The notes under the pieces are model-generated. The model saw only the letters and a program-made list of their open reading frames with translations, did not search any database and was not told the origin of the DNA. Both the position numbers and the translations under genes were made by a program. Below, in pieces: positions 1-8,017 of a stretch of 64,000 nucleotides of DNA (position 1 is the first letter of the stretch; every line of letters starts with the position of its first letter). The stretch is from UBA3006 sp031401235 (GTDB taxonomy: Bacteria > Actinomycetota > Acidimicrobiia > Acidimicrobiales > Ilumatobacteraceae), in contig JANNRJ010000003.1 in the NCBI GenBank assembly GCA_031401235.1, forward strand, positions 62,001 through 126,000. Direction: 5' to 3'.

Positions 1-16
1 TTTCATTCGATGTTGG

Positions 17-286
17 CTAGGTTCCATTGAGTTTGTCTTCCCGATCGGCTGCCTTGACTGCATATCCCAAAACAATCGCGGGTGCCAATAAAACCGAACC
101 ACCAACAAGCGCCGCAGTGGCAATTGATCCAATAAACGGTGTGAAATCCCACAGTAAGCCGAATCCAACGGCGAATATCGAAATTCCAAAACAGAGATAT
201 CCGATCCGCATGGCGCGCTTGGTCCAAGTCGAAATTAAGTTTCGTCGACGCCTTATTGGATCGTTGTCTTGGGTGGGAGAAGTCAT
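17..286 (-). CDS. small two-helix membrane protein, unknown function
   Basis: An 89-residue protein with a basic N-terminal stretch (RRRR near residues 12-15) followed by two hydrophobic segments, roughly residues 27-45 and 50-75, so it is probably an inner-membrane protein with both ends in the cytoplasm. No family is recognised. The ATG at 286 is chosen because it gives a polar N-terminus and lies only 12 bases from the divergent enoyl-CoA hydratase start. The next upstream in-frame ATG (325) would run into that neighbour. Coding is supported by its clean membrane topology rather than by homology. Confidence 0.55.
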   Translation of the reverse strand: MTSPTQDNDPIRRRRNLISTWTKRAMRIGYLCFGISIFAVGFGLLWDFTPFIGSIATAALVGGSVLLAPAIVLGYAVKAADREDKLNGT

Positions 287-291
287 ACAGT
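286..291 (+). promoter_or_regulatory. -10 hexamer TACAGT, leaderless start
   Basis: TACAGT fits TANNNT and ends 7 bases before the ATG at 299, placing the transcription start at or next to the start codon. No Shine-Dalgarno sequence is present in between. It is the same hexamer as at vapB (62341). Confidence 0.45.
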
Positions 292-298
292 CGTCTAC

Positions 299-1051
299 AT
301 GGTAGATGGGATTCGTCCAGGGCAACTAACAGTTGATTGGCACGGATCGGTTGCATTGGTCACAATCAATCGTCCTGAACGTCGCAACGCGGTGGACTTG
401 CCAACTATCAAATTGATCCGTGAGGCACAAGTCGATGTCATTGACAAGAAAGGTCGGGTGATGGTGGTTACCGGTGCGACTCCAGCGTTTTGTGCCGGTG
501 CTGATCTGTCCGGAGTTCACGAAGAAGAATTTTCGTCGGCCTTGCACGAGGTCTTACATGCCATGACCACGATGCCGATTGTGACGATGGCATGCATTGA
601 TGGACCGGCACTTGGAGCGGGCGCCCAAATCGCAGCCGCATGCGACTTGCGGGTGGCGACCGAAATCAGCACAATCGGAATTCCGGCCGCAAAGCTTGGG
701 CTTGTGGTCAACCACTGGACAGTTGAACGACTTATTCGAGAATTTTCATGGCCAGTGGCTCGGGCAATGTTGCTAGCCGCGCGGCTCTATTCCGGATCTG
801 AATTGGCACGAATGGGATCGGTGCATCGTCTCGGAAACTTAAGTGATGCGCTTTCGTGGGCGAAGGAAATTGCTGCACTGGCTCCACTGACAATTTCTGG
901 TCACAAACTGGCATTTGAAATCTCGGCCGCAGATTCGCCACTGAATGAAATCGTAAGTGAAGCCCGCGAGCGCGCCTGGGGAAGTCGCGATGCAATCGAA
1001 GGTCGAAAGGCGTTTCTAGAAAAGCGTCCACCGAAATTTAACGGTTCATGA
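299..1051 (+). CDS. enoyl-CoA hydratase/isomerase family protein
   Basis: A 250-residue member of the crotonase superfamily, which hydrates or isomerises enoyl-CoA thioesters in fatty-acid or amino-acid breakdown in the cytoplasm. The sequence shows the N-terminal strand 'VALVTINRPERRNAV', the first oxyanion-hole region 'AFCAGADLSG' and the second 'IDGPALGAGAQIAAACDLRVA'. The length is usual for the family. ATG 299 is preferred over the upstream 269 start because of the -10-like hexamer just before it and because 269 would overlap the divergent gene. Substrate cannot be told from sequence, and the usual second catalytic Glu is not obvious, so an isomerase or other crotonase reaction is possible. 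The ccm operon begins 15 bases downstream. Confidence 0.85.
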   Translation: MVDGIRPGQLTVDWHGSVALVTINRPERRNAVDLPTIKLIREAQVDVIDKKGRVMVVTGATPAFCAGADLSGVHEEEFSSALHEVLHAMTTMPIVTMACIDGPALGAGAQIAAACDLRVATEISTIGIPAAKLGLVVNHWTVERLIREFSWPVARAMLLAARLYSGSELARMGSVHRLGNLSDALSWAKEIAALAPLTISGHKLAFEISAADSPLNEIVSEARERAWGSRDAIEGRKAFLEKRPPKFNGS

Positions 1052-1066
1052 CGGATTTATGAAACT

Positions 1067-1720
1067 ATGACATCAGGAAACATAGTTGAAATGCATGATG
1101 CGGTAGTCGTGTACGGCGATTATCCAGCGTTGGCTGGTGTGACGTTGTCGGTTGGAAAAAGCGAGATCCTTCTACTCCAGGGCGCAAATGGCGCAGGTAA
1201 GTCCACTTTGTTACGTGCCTGCGCCGGTCTGGTCCCAATTGTCCGTGGTACGGCTGTGGTGCTTGGTTGCGATTTGCGAACCGACCGTAATTCTGTCCAT
1301 CATCGAGTTGGACTGCTCGGACATAGCAACGGACTATTTGGTGATCTCACCATCCGCGAAAATGTGACATTCTGGTCGCGACTCGTTGGTGCTGGAGTTG
1401 AAGAAGTTGAGGCCGCACTTGAACGAATGGGAATCGATGGTCGTTTAGCCGACGTGCGAGTCGGCGAATTGTCTGCCGGCCAGAAACGACGATGCTCACT
1501 TGCCAATCTTGTTGTTCGTCGCGCCGAGCTGTGGCTCTTGGATGAGCCGCATGCTGGACTTGATCGAAGTGGTCGCGACGAATTGGACGCAATTTTGCGA
1601 CAAGCGGTGGCTGCAGGTGCAACCGTTATCTTGGCTTCACACGAAATTGAGCGCTCGCAACAACTTGCCACGCGGGTCGTGCAGGTTTCTGGTGGACAAG
1701 TAGTTGGCGCTTCAATATGA
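1067..1720 (+). CDS. ccmA: heme exporter ATP-binding protein CcmA
   Basis: ATPase of the CcmAB(CD) complex, which releases holo-CcmE during System I cytochrome c maturation at the cytoplasmic membrane. The 217 residues carry the Walker A motif GANGAGKST near residues 39-47, the ABC signature LSAGQKRR, the Walker B motif LWLLDEP with the D-loop AGLD, and the H-switch in ASHE. First gene of a tightly packed operon. Its stop overlaps the ccmB start (ATGA). As an isolated sequence it could be any small ABC ATPase; the following CcmB, C, E and F genes make the assignment firm. Confidence 0.9.
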   Translation: MTSGNIVEMHDAVVVYGDYPALAGVTLSVGKSEILLLQGANGAGKSTLLRACAGLVPIVRGTAVVLGCDLRTDRNSVHHRVGLLGHSNGLFGDLTIRENVTFWSRLVGAGVEEVEAALERMGIDGRLADVRVGELSAGQKRRCSLANLVVRRAELWLLDEPHAGLDRSGRDELDAILRQAVAAGATVILASHEIERSQQLATRVVQVSGGQVVGASI

Positions 1721-2409
1721 AGTCCAAATCCACACTTCGAGTAGCTCGGATTGTCGCTGCAAAGGATTTGCGAATAGAGATGCACAGTCGAGTAGTGACA
1801 AACCAGGTCGTGCCGTTTGCCGCCTTGGTAATGGTGATGTTTGCCTTCGCTCTTGATGATGACTCGATGCTGGAGCGAGTCGCCGGTGGACTCGTGTGGC
1901 TGGCCACATTGTTCTCATTGTTCATCATCATTCAGCGATCGTTTGCGATTGAAACTGCCGATGGTGCATTGGACTCCCTCCGAGTTGCAGGTGTTGATCC
2001 GGCTGGATTATTTCTTGGCAAGGCCGCAGCCCTCGTGATTCAATTGCTCATTTTGGAATCGACACTTATTGGCGGTGCGATCGTGCTGTATCGGGTGCAG
2101 GTTCAGCCCACTTCGTTAGTGCTTTTGGTCACTTGCATGCTCTTGGCAACACTTGGCTTGTCCTTCGTCGGAACGATCTTTGGTGGCTTAGTAGCGGGCG
2201 TACGCGGTCGCGAGACGTTGCTGCCGTTGTTGTTGCTACCGGCAATTGCGCCAGTTTTGATTGGCGCCACCAAAGCGACCGAAGCAGCATTCGGCATAAG
2301 CGGTATGGTGTCTTCCGAGGGATGGCCCTGGGTTGGGTTGCTTGCAGTTTTCGCCGCAGTATTCGGAGTCGGTGGCCTGAGTGCTTTTGGCCCACTAATT
2401 GAGGAATGA
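1717..2409 (+). CDS. ccmB: heme exporter membrane protein CcmB
   Basis: Membrane subunit partnering CcmA in cytochrome c maturation. The 230-residue protein has about six hydrophobic segments, with an N-terminal 'AKDLRIEMHSR' that matches the amphipathic start typical of CcmB and an aromatic-acidic 'AIETADGALDSLRVAG' loop. Length is close to the family norm of about 220. The ATG overlaps the ccmA stop by 4 bases and its own stop overlaps the ccmC start, so translation is probably coupled. Confidence 0.88.
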   Translation: MKSKSTLRVARIVAAKDLRIEMHSRVVTNQVVPFAALVMVMFAFALDDDSMLERVAGGLVWLATLFSLFIIIQRSFAIETADGALDSLRVAGVDPAGLFLGKAAALVIQLLILESTLIGGAIVLYRVQVQPTSLVLLVTCMLLATLGLSFVGTIFGGLVAGVRGRETLLPLLLLPAIAPVLIGATKATEAAFGISGMVSSEGWPWVGLLAVFAAVFGVGGLSAFGPLIEE

Positions 2410-3188
2410 TGTACGGCGAGAACGACATGAATCATGACTCGACACCTGACGCAGTAGGCGGGGTGGCTACGTCGACTTCGCGAACAATCGGAGTGCTTGC
2501 AATTGTCACTATGACTTGGGTTGTGGTGTCCGGGTTGTTTTTCACACCCGCGGATGCAAATCAAGGAGATGCCGTCCGAATCATGTATGTGCATGTACCG
2601 ACTGCCTGGATCGCATATTTGGCATTCATCGTTACCGGTGTTGCGTCACTAACTTGGTTGCTAAAGAAAACACCGTCGCTAGTGCTTGATCGAGTGGCAG
2701 GAGCGAGTGCTGAGGTGGGGGTGTTATTCATGGCGATGACACTCGTCAGCGGAAGTTTGTGGGGTCGTTTGACTTGGGGAACCTATTGGGTATGGGATCC
2801 TCGACTCACCACTACGGCGTTTCTCTTCGTCACTTACGTTGGATACCTTGCGGTTCGAGGACTGGGGGGTTCGCCTCAACAACGCGCACAGCGTTCGGCA
2901 ATTATCGCCTCGCTCGCGGTTCTAGAAATTCCGCTGGTGCATTTCAGCGTGGTGATGTGGCGATCGTTGCATCAAAGTGCGAGCATTCTTCGCCCAGACG
3001 GAGATGTAAAAATGGACGGGCTGATGTTGTTCACCCTCTTTAGTGGAGTGTTCGCTTTCACATTTACTTTCATCTGGTTGGTCATGCATCGGCAAAGACT
3101 GCTGATGATGCGAGATATAGTCATCGAAAAGGGCCTGGAAGTCGCAATTCGCGAACGTCAGATAGAACGTAGTGGTTTTGACAAATGA
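2406..3188 (+). CDS. ccmC: heme-handling protein CcmC
   Basis: Integral membrane protein that loads heme onto CcmE on the outer face of the membrane. The family hallmark, the tryptophan-rich heme site WGTYWVWDPRLT, lies near residues 123-134, and conserved histidines flank it (HVPTAW near residue 62, HFSVVMWRSLHQ near residue 180), which are the expected heme ligands. About six transmembrane helices, 260 residues. The start overlaps the ccmB stop (ATGATG); an ATG one codon later is equally possible. The stop overlaps the small ccmD gene. Confidence 0.93.
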   Translation: MMYGENDMNHDSTPDAVGGVATSTSRTIGVLAIVTMTWVVVSGLFFTPADANQGDAVRIMYVHVPTAWIAYLAFIVTGVASLTWLLKKTPSLVLDRVAGASAEVGVLFMAMTLVSGSLWGRLTWGTYWVWDPRLTTTAFLFVTYVGYLAVRGLGGSPQQRAQRSAIIASLAVLEIPLVHFSVVMWRSLHQSASILRPDGDVKMDGLMLFTLFSGVFAFTFTFIWLVMHRQRLLMMRDIVIEKGLEVAIRERQIERSGFDK

Positions 3189-3319
3189 GTGACGCAGGTT
3201 TCATCGTGCTTAGTTATGTTTTTACCATCGGATCTATTTTGCTACTTGTTGTTGTAACGATTCGCCAAGGACGATTACTTTCGCGTCAAGTTGCTGATCA
3301 GGACAAGCCGTGGATCTGA
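3185..3319 (+). CDS. ccmD: CcmD-like small heme exporter protein
   Basis: A 44-codon gene placed exactly between ccmC and ccmE. Its ATG overlaps the ccmC stop (ATGA) and its TGA lies 10 bases inside ccmE. The product has a single membrane helix (about residues 6-26, 'FIVLSYVFTIGSILLLVVV') followed by a basic cytoplasmic tail (TIRQGRLLSRQ). This size, topology and position match CcmD, which tethers the CcmABC complex to CcmE. CcmD sequences are poorly conserved, so the call rests on context and topology. Confidence 0.8.
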   Translation: MSDAGFIVLSYVFTIGSILLLVVVTIRQGRLLSRQVADQDKPWI

Positions 3320-3795
3320 GTCCACGCACATCACCAGACGACTCGCCCGTCGCCAAACGTCGTAGAAAGACAAGTTACTTATCAATAGCGGTGATCGTCA
3401 TTGTTCTTGTCGGTGGGGCCGTGATTATTAGTCAATTTTTGACCTCGGCAATCGACTACTACTGCAATGTGGACGAAGTTGGTGTTCGAGATGGCTGCGA
3501 ATCTGGTCGACAATTGCGAGTCCAGGGAACGGTTGACCGGGGGTCGTTGACGTCGGTTGGCGGTGCGACATCCTTTTCATTGTCCTTCAACAACAAAACT
3601 CTCCATGTCGTGTATTCAGGTCAGCCGGGTGGAATATTCCAGGAATGCATTCCCGTGGTGGCTCAAGGCCGCCTGGTGGGTGGAATATTTGAAGCAGTGC
3701 GCATCGAAGTTAAGCATTCCAATGAATACGTTGCTGCGAACAAAGACCGAATTGTCCTTGCCGAGGCGGAAGCGTGTTCGCCGGTAACGGGGTGA
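3310..3795 (+). CDS. ccmE: heme chaperone CcmE
   Basis: Periplasm-facing heme chaperone that takes heme from CcmC and passes it to CcmF/CcmH. The 161-residue protein has a basic N-terminus (KRRRK), one membrane anchor (about residues 22-44) and the OB-fold beta domain. The heme-binding motif HxxxY is present as H136-S-N-E-Y140, matching the His/Tyr pair of classical CcmE. Unusual features are four cysteines (C52, C63, C113, C156), the first two in a short insert just after the anchor. GTG start within the ccmD 3' end. Confidence 0.88.
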   Translation: MDLSPRTSPDDSPVAKRRRKTSYLSIAVIVIVLVGGAVIISQFLTSAIDYYCNVDEVGVRDGCESGRQLRVQGTVDRGSLTSVGGATSFSLSFNNKTLHVVYSGQPGGIFQECIPVVAQGRLVGGIFEAVRIEVKHSNEYVAANKDRIVLAEAEACSPVTG

Positions 3796-5762
3796 GTGGT
3801 TCGCTCGGACGAGCGTTACTGCTAGTTGGGATTGTCGGCGCCGTATTTGGCGCACTTGCCGCTATCACCAGCGTGCGTTCAAATGATCGAAAAATTGCCC
3901 GACTAATTCCACGGTTCGCATTACTTTCATTTGTTGCCGCCGTGAGTGCGTTCGCGACAATGGAGTATGCGATGATAACCCGCGACTTTTCGCTCGCCTA
4001 TGTGCAAAAGGTTGGCTCCACATCGACTCCGCCCCTCTATAATTTTGCCGCGGTGTGGAGCGCCCTTGAAGGATCCATCCTGCTTTGGGTGCTCGTACTT
4101 TCTGGCTACACCCTGGCGATCGTGTATTGGTTGCGTCAACGATTAGACGATGTGTTGTCACGATGGGCAATGGCAGTGATGTTCATTGTCCAGGCGTTCT
4201 TCTTCTTGTTGTCGTTTGGACCGGCCAGCCCGTTCAATGTTGGCGCTCCAGGAGTAATCGACGGAACTGGACCAAATCCGTTGCTGCAAAACCATGTTCT
4301 GGTGATGTTCCATCCGCCACTTCTATATTTGGGATACGTCGGAATGACAGTGCCATTCGCATTCGCCATTGCCGCGCTGATCACCGGACGTTTGGGCGAA
4401 GGTTGGCTCTTGGCAACTCGACGTTGGACATTGTTCGCCTGGGGATTTCTAACCGTCGGCATCGTTCTAGGCGGGTGGTGGAGTTACGAAGTACTCGGTT
4501 GGAGCGGAGTATGGGCATGGGATCCTGTGGAGAACGCTTCGCTCCTGCCATGGATCACGGCAACGGCCTATATCCACTCGGTCTTAGTCCAAGAACGTCG
4601 AGGAATGTTGCGGGTATGGAATTTGTCGTTACTGGTATCGACATTCAGCCTGACAATTCTTGGGACGTTTCTTACCCGCTCGGGAGTGCTCAATAGCGTG
4701 CATTCATTTAGCGAAAGCGACATAGGCCCATGGTTATTGACATTCTTTGCTGTGGTTGTCATCGTCTCCATTGCTTTGATTGGATGGCGAGGTGACCGTT
4801 TGCGATCGCCGGGCAGCATTGACTCACCACTTTCTCGGGAAGGTGCATTTTTAGCCAACAATGTTCTGTTTAGTCTTTTCGCTTTTGTAGTTCTGCTCGG
4901 AACGGTGTTTCCCTTGATTGTTGAGGCGCTTCAAGGTCGAAATATTGTGGTTGGCGCACCATTTTTTGATCGAATGACGATGCCAATCGGCATCGCATTA
5001 CTAACGATCATGGCAATTGCGCCGGTATTGCCGTGGCGCAAGGCATCGGGCGAGTTGTTGCGTGAGCGGCTCTTTTGGCCTGCGTGGTGCGGAATTTCAG
5101 TTTTGGCGCTGTGTGTGGCAATAGGTGCATCTGGCATGGCACCACTTCTAGCTTTCGGTCTTGGAGGATTTGCAATTGGTTCCGCAATGCGTCAAGTAAT
5201 TCTGGCCACTCGTCGACAAGGACTTCGCGGATTGGTAGGGCGCACGAACGGAGGAATGATTGTCCATGTTGGCGTCATTCTCATAGCTGTGAGTTTGGCA
5301 GCGTCCAACAGCTATACACACAGCCAAGAACTTGACCTAGTGGCTGGAGTACCGGCGAAATTTGGCGGGCATAGTTTTGAATTGGTGAAGTACGTGGAAC
5401 ACACTGATGCTCGGGGCACAAGAGTCGCCGCGTTGGTGAAGATTGATGGGGGTCAGGCATATGCGCCTGCCGTTACCAAGTACACAAACCTCGGAATCAA
5501 TATCGGAACGCCTTCTGTAAAAACCGGAATTTTTGAAGACCTTTATCTCACTCTTGAGCCACCGGTGTTGAAGGATTCAGCCACGGCGAGAATCAAAGTG
5601 TTCATTAAGCCGCTCATGTTGTGGCTCTGGATCGGTGGCGGTCTAATGGCGATCGGAACCTTGTTAGCTGCGTTTCCCGGTCGTCGGCGCCGCCCAACTT
5701 CGCCAACTTCTGCATTATTGCTTGATCGCGACGATGACGCTCATGAAACGGTTGGCTCATGA
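3792..5762 (+). CDS. ccmF: cytochrome c heme lyase subunit CcmF
   Basis: Large polytopic membrane protein of the heme lyase that attaches heme to apocytochrome c. The 656-residue protein carries the tryptophan-rich WWD domain near residues 226-253 (GGWWSYEVLG, then WSGVWAWDPVENASLLPW), and many transmembrane helices surround it. A GTG at 3774 opens the frame, but the GTG at 3792 overlaps the ccmE stop in the 4-base GTGA arrangement used elsewhere in this operon, so it is preferred. The C-terminal periplasmic domain (about 5300-5590) and last helix are intact. Confidence 0.93.
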   Translation: MSGSLGRALLLVGIVGAVFGALAAITSVRSNDRKIARLIPRFALLSFVAAVSAFATMEYAMITRDFSLAYVQKVGSTSTPPLYNFAAVWSALEGSILLWVLVLSGYTLAIVYWLRQRLDDVLSRWAMAVMFIVQAFFFLLSFGPASPFNVGAPGVIDGTGPNPLLQNHVLVMFHPPLLYLGYVGMTVPFAFAIAALITGRLGEGWLLATRRWTLFAWGFLTVGIVLGGWWSYEVLGWSGVWAWDPVENASLLPWITATAYIHSVLVQERRGMLRVWNLSLLVSTFSLTILGTFLTRSGVLNSVHSFSESDIGPWLLTFFAVVVIVSIALIGWRGDRLRSPGSIDSPLSREGAFLANNVLFSLFAFVVLLGTVFPLIVEALQGRNIVVGAPFFDRMTMPIGIALLTIMAIAPVLPWRKASGELLRERLFWPAWCGISVLALCVAIGASGMAPLLAFGLGGFAIGSAMRQVILATRRQGLRGLVGRTNGGMIVHVGVILIAVSLAASNSYTHSQELDLVAGVPAKFGGHSFELVKYVEHTDARGTRVAALVKIDGGQAYAPAVTKYTNLGINIGTPSVKTGIFEDLYLTLEPPVLKDSATARIKVFIKPLMLWLWIGGGLMAIGTLLAAFPGRRRRPTSPTSALLLDRDDDAHETVGS

Positions 5763-6307
5763 GCGAGCGTCGTGGGGCACGTATCGTCTCCGTTGCGATT
5801 GGTGTGGTGATGCTGTCACTGTTATTGGTGTTATTAAATGCATCACCCGATCCATCGGAAAATGCCGACTCGCCGCTACTTGGCCAGCCAGCACCGGCAA
5901 TAAATACGACCACCCTGGACAACGAACAATTCAATTTGGCGCGTCGTAAAGGCTCATGGGTGGTCCTTAATTTCTTCAATTCAACATGCGTGCCATGTCG
6001 TAACGAGCATCCGTTGCTGTTGGCTTTCGCTGCCAAGGAGGCGTCTGCACAGAATCCGGCGGAGTTGTATACCGTAATCAATGATGACAGCGACGATGCT
6101 GTCGCGACATATTTTCAGGAATTCGGCGGCGACTGGCCAAAATTGCGTGACCAAAATGGTGCCATCGCGATTGCCTTTGGTATTGCCAAGGTGCCCGAGA
6201 CGTGGATTGTCGATCCAAATGGATACGTACGATTGCGCATTGCCGGCCAACTGAGCGACGGATTATTGGACGCACAAATGTCTGCTCTGAAGGCGAGCTT
6301 TGGCTGA
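5759..6307 (+). CDS. ccmG: thiol-disulfide oxidoreductase CcmG/DsbE (TlpA-like)
   Basis: Membrane-anchored thioredoxin-fold reductant that keeps apocytochrome c CxxCH cysteines reduced. The 182 residues include an N-terminal anchor (about residues 8-27), the 'LLGQPAPAINTTTLD' entry strand of the redoxin family and the active site FFNSTCVPC (C77 and C80). A cis-Pro region follows at 'KVPETWIVDPNG', typical of TlpA/CcmG. The ATG overlaps the ccmF stop; the gene ends one base into ccmH. No CcdA/DsbD electron donor lies in this window. Confidence 0.9.
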   Translation: MSERRGARIVSVAIGVVMLSLLLVLLNASPDPSENADSPLLGQPAPAINTTTLDNEQFNLARRKGSWVVLNFFNSTCVPCRNEHPLLLAFAAKEASAQNPAELYTVINDDSDDAVATYFQEFGGDWPKLRDQNGAIAIAFGIAKVPETWIVDPNGYVRLRIAGQLSDGLLDAQMSALKASFG

Positions 6308-6780
6308 TGATCACAAACTTGAAAGTAAAGCGACGCGCCATTTGGATCGTCATGGCGATCATCGTCGGATTATTGTTGGCAATTGGGGCCAGTCAAGATG
6401 GTGGACCTCGCACCCAACAAGAGCGAGTCGACGAAATTGCGAAGCGTTTGGCATGTCCAACGTGTCAAGGCGAGAGCGTCTATGTGTCTCGTGCTTCGGC
6501 GGCCGTGTCACTGCGCGATGAAATCGCCCGGCAAATTCGAAGTGGTGAGCGCACGGACGATCAGATTATTGCGTACGTCGAAAATCGTTTTGGGGGACAG
6601 GTATTACTTGTACCTCGTTCAAGTGGTCTCGATGCTTTGGTGTGGGCGTTGCCGGTGGTCGCCTTGATTTGCGCCCTGGTCGGTCTAGCGGTGGCATTTC
6701 GTCGGTGGCGAGTTTCGAACGAAACTGAAATCAGTGAATCCGACCGTGCATTGGTGGACAAAGCACTCAATGATTTCTGA
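6307..6780 (+). CDS. ccmH: cytochrome c maturation protein CcmH
   Basis: 157-residue membrane protein of the CcmH/CycL/NrfF family, the thiol-reducing partner of CcmG and CcmF. The defining motif appears as LACPTCQGESV with C50 and C53, in a small three-helix domain ('LRDEIARQIRSGERTDDQIIAYVENRFG'), and a C-terminal helix (about 120-142) anchors it. There is also a hydrophobic N-terminus (about 10-27) acting as signal or anchor. The ATG at 6307 overlaps the ccmG stop by one base (TGATG); longer upstream starts would lie inside ccmG. Confidence 0.92.
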   Translation: MITNLKVKRRAIWIVMAIIVGLLLAIGASQDGGPRTQQERVDEIAKRLACPTCQGESVYVSRASAAVSLRDEIARQIRSGERTDDQIIAYVENRFGGQVLLVPRSSGLDALVWALPVVALICALVGLAVAFRRWRVSNETEISESDRALVDKALNDF

Positions 6781-7525
6781 ACCGGACAATATTTCGCGTG
6801 TTGACTTACACAATGAATTGCAAGATGAACGAGAATTTCTGTTGCAATCATTGCATGATCTGGATCGTGAACGAGAAGCGGGAGACATCGACGATCTCGA
6901 CTACATCACCTTGCACGATGGCTATACCATTCGGGCGGCAAACGTCATCACCCAATTGAATAGTGGCGATTATTTGAGTAAAGTGAGACCGCGACGTTCG
7001 GTGCGGCTGAAAGTTGTATTGACTGCTGTTGTGGTGATCGTGGTCGCCAGTGGCGTCGGATGGTTTATGGCCACGCAACTTGGACAGCGCCTACCTGGAC
7101 AGAGTCTGTCCGGCGGTATTGCCGATAGCACCGCGAGTTTGTTGTCTCAAGCCCGTGCGATCAACTTCTCGGATCCGGCGATGGCAGTCGACCTGTATTC
7201 ACAGGTACTCAGTTCGGATCCGGACAACATTGAAGCTCTTACGTATCGAGCGTGGCTCATTGCCCTAATCTCGCGTGATGTAAGTGACGATCTCAAAGTT
7301 CTTGCCTTCGCCACGGCAACCGAAGGGCTTGGACGAGCAATTGCCCTTGACCCTCACTATCCGGATGCACATTGCTTTCTTGGAATCATTCGCTTCCGCA
7401 TTGCCGCCGATGCCAAAGGTGCGCAGGATGAATTACAGAAATGTCAAGACCTCAATCCGCCGGTTGCGGTAAAAGGATTCGTAGATTCAATTGTCGCCGA
7501 GGTCGATGCCGCACTAGCCGGATGA
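6770..7525 (+). CDS. ccmI: CcmI/CycH-like TPR protein of cytochrome c assembly
   Basis: 251-residue protein completing the ccm operon. The N-terminal segment 'LLQSLHDLDREREAGDIDDLDYITL' is the conserved CcmI start, followed by a membrane helix (about residues 80-100) and a periplasmic part with TPR-like helices ('AMAVDLYSQVLSSDPDNIEALTYRAWL'; 'GLGRAIALDPHYPDAHCFLGIIRF'). CcmI proteins hold the apocytochrome C-terminus for the heme lyase. ATG 6770 overlaps the ccmH end by 11 bases. A GTG at 6734 is possible but would lie deeper in ccmH. The 3' end overlaps the convergent phosphatase by 12 bases. Confidence 0.8.
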   Translation: MISEPDNISRVDLHNELQDEREFLLQSLHDLDREREAGDIDDLDYITLHDGYTIRAANVITQLNSGDYLSKVRPRRSVRLKVVLTAVVVIVVASGVGWFMATQLGQRLPGQSLSGGIADSTASLLSQARAINFSDPAMAVDLYSQVLSSDPDNIEALTYRAWLIALISRDVSDDLKVLAFATATEGLGRAIALDPHYPDAHCFLGIIRFRIAADAKGAQDELQKCQDLNPPVAVKGFVDSIVAEVDAALAG

Positions 7526-7978
7526 AGGCGGGGGCCAGGCGGCAGCGCTGGTGAATGTCACACCATTGCGATCAATGACCCACACCGATGCCTTGCGCCA
7601 GTTTGGAATTGTCGTGATCGCCATACCGCGATTTTCCAGAGTTCGAATGAGTGCTGGAATCACGTCGCCGTGACTACATATGACGGCACGATCGGGTGCT
7701 TGTTCAAGCATATGAATGATTGCCGTGATGTCGCTGTCTTCGGCAAGTCGTTCGTCGGCAAGTACCGGTAACCCTGTCAGTTCACTGAGATCTTGGAGAG
7801 TTTGGATGCATCGTAAAAATGGGCTCGACACCAGCCAAGTTGGTGTAATCGAAGCGATTTTTAGGGAGAGCTCCTTGGCCTGTATGCGGCCTAAATCATC
7901 GAGTGGTCTGGTTATGTCGGGACCATCCCATTGGCTTCTCTTGCCGGCTTTGCCGTGGCGAACGATATAGAGAGCCAT
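7514..7978 (-). CDS. SixA-like histidine phosphatase
   Basis: A 154-residue member of the histidine phosphatase superfamily. The catalytic RHG motif sits at the very N-terminus (LYIVRHGKAG), a second core Arg in 'LVSSPFLRCIQT', and the late catalytic His in 'VICSHGDVIP'. The small size and RHGKA variant resemble SixA, which dephosphorylates phospho-histidine in phosphorelay domains; other substrates cannot be excluded. The ATG at 7978 gives the motif its usual position close to the N-terminus; a longer frame upstream has no sequence support. Divergent from the molybdoenzyme gene with 39 bases between. Confidence 0.78.
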   Translation of the reverse strand: MALYIVRHGKAGKRSQWDGPDITRPLDDLGRIQAKELSLKIASITPTWLVSSPFLRCIQTLQDLSELTGLPVLADERLAEDSDITAIIHMLEQAPDRAVICSHGDVIPALIRTLENRGMAITTIPNWRKASVWVIDRNGVTFTSAAAWPPPSSG

Positions 7979-7986
7979 CGCCGAGA

Positions 7987-7992
7987 AATCTA
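7987..7992 (-). promoter_or_regulatory. -10 hexamer TAGATT, probable leaderless start
   Basis: TAGATT on the minus strand ends 8 bases before the ATG of the SixA-like gene (7978). It fits TANNNT and the near-leaderless spacing seen at other genes of the window. No ribosome binding site is visible. Confidence 0.35.
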
Positions 7993-8017
7993 GCGGTGCA
8001 CACGGCACAATGTATTC

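Noticed and set aside
1300..1785. 161-codon open frame antisense to ccmA/ccmB
   Set aside because: It lies opposite two well-supported genes, has a low-complexity Ser/Arg/Thr-rich product and no family resemblance. It is a shadow of the codon pattern.
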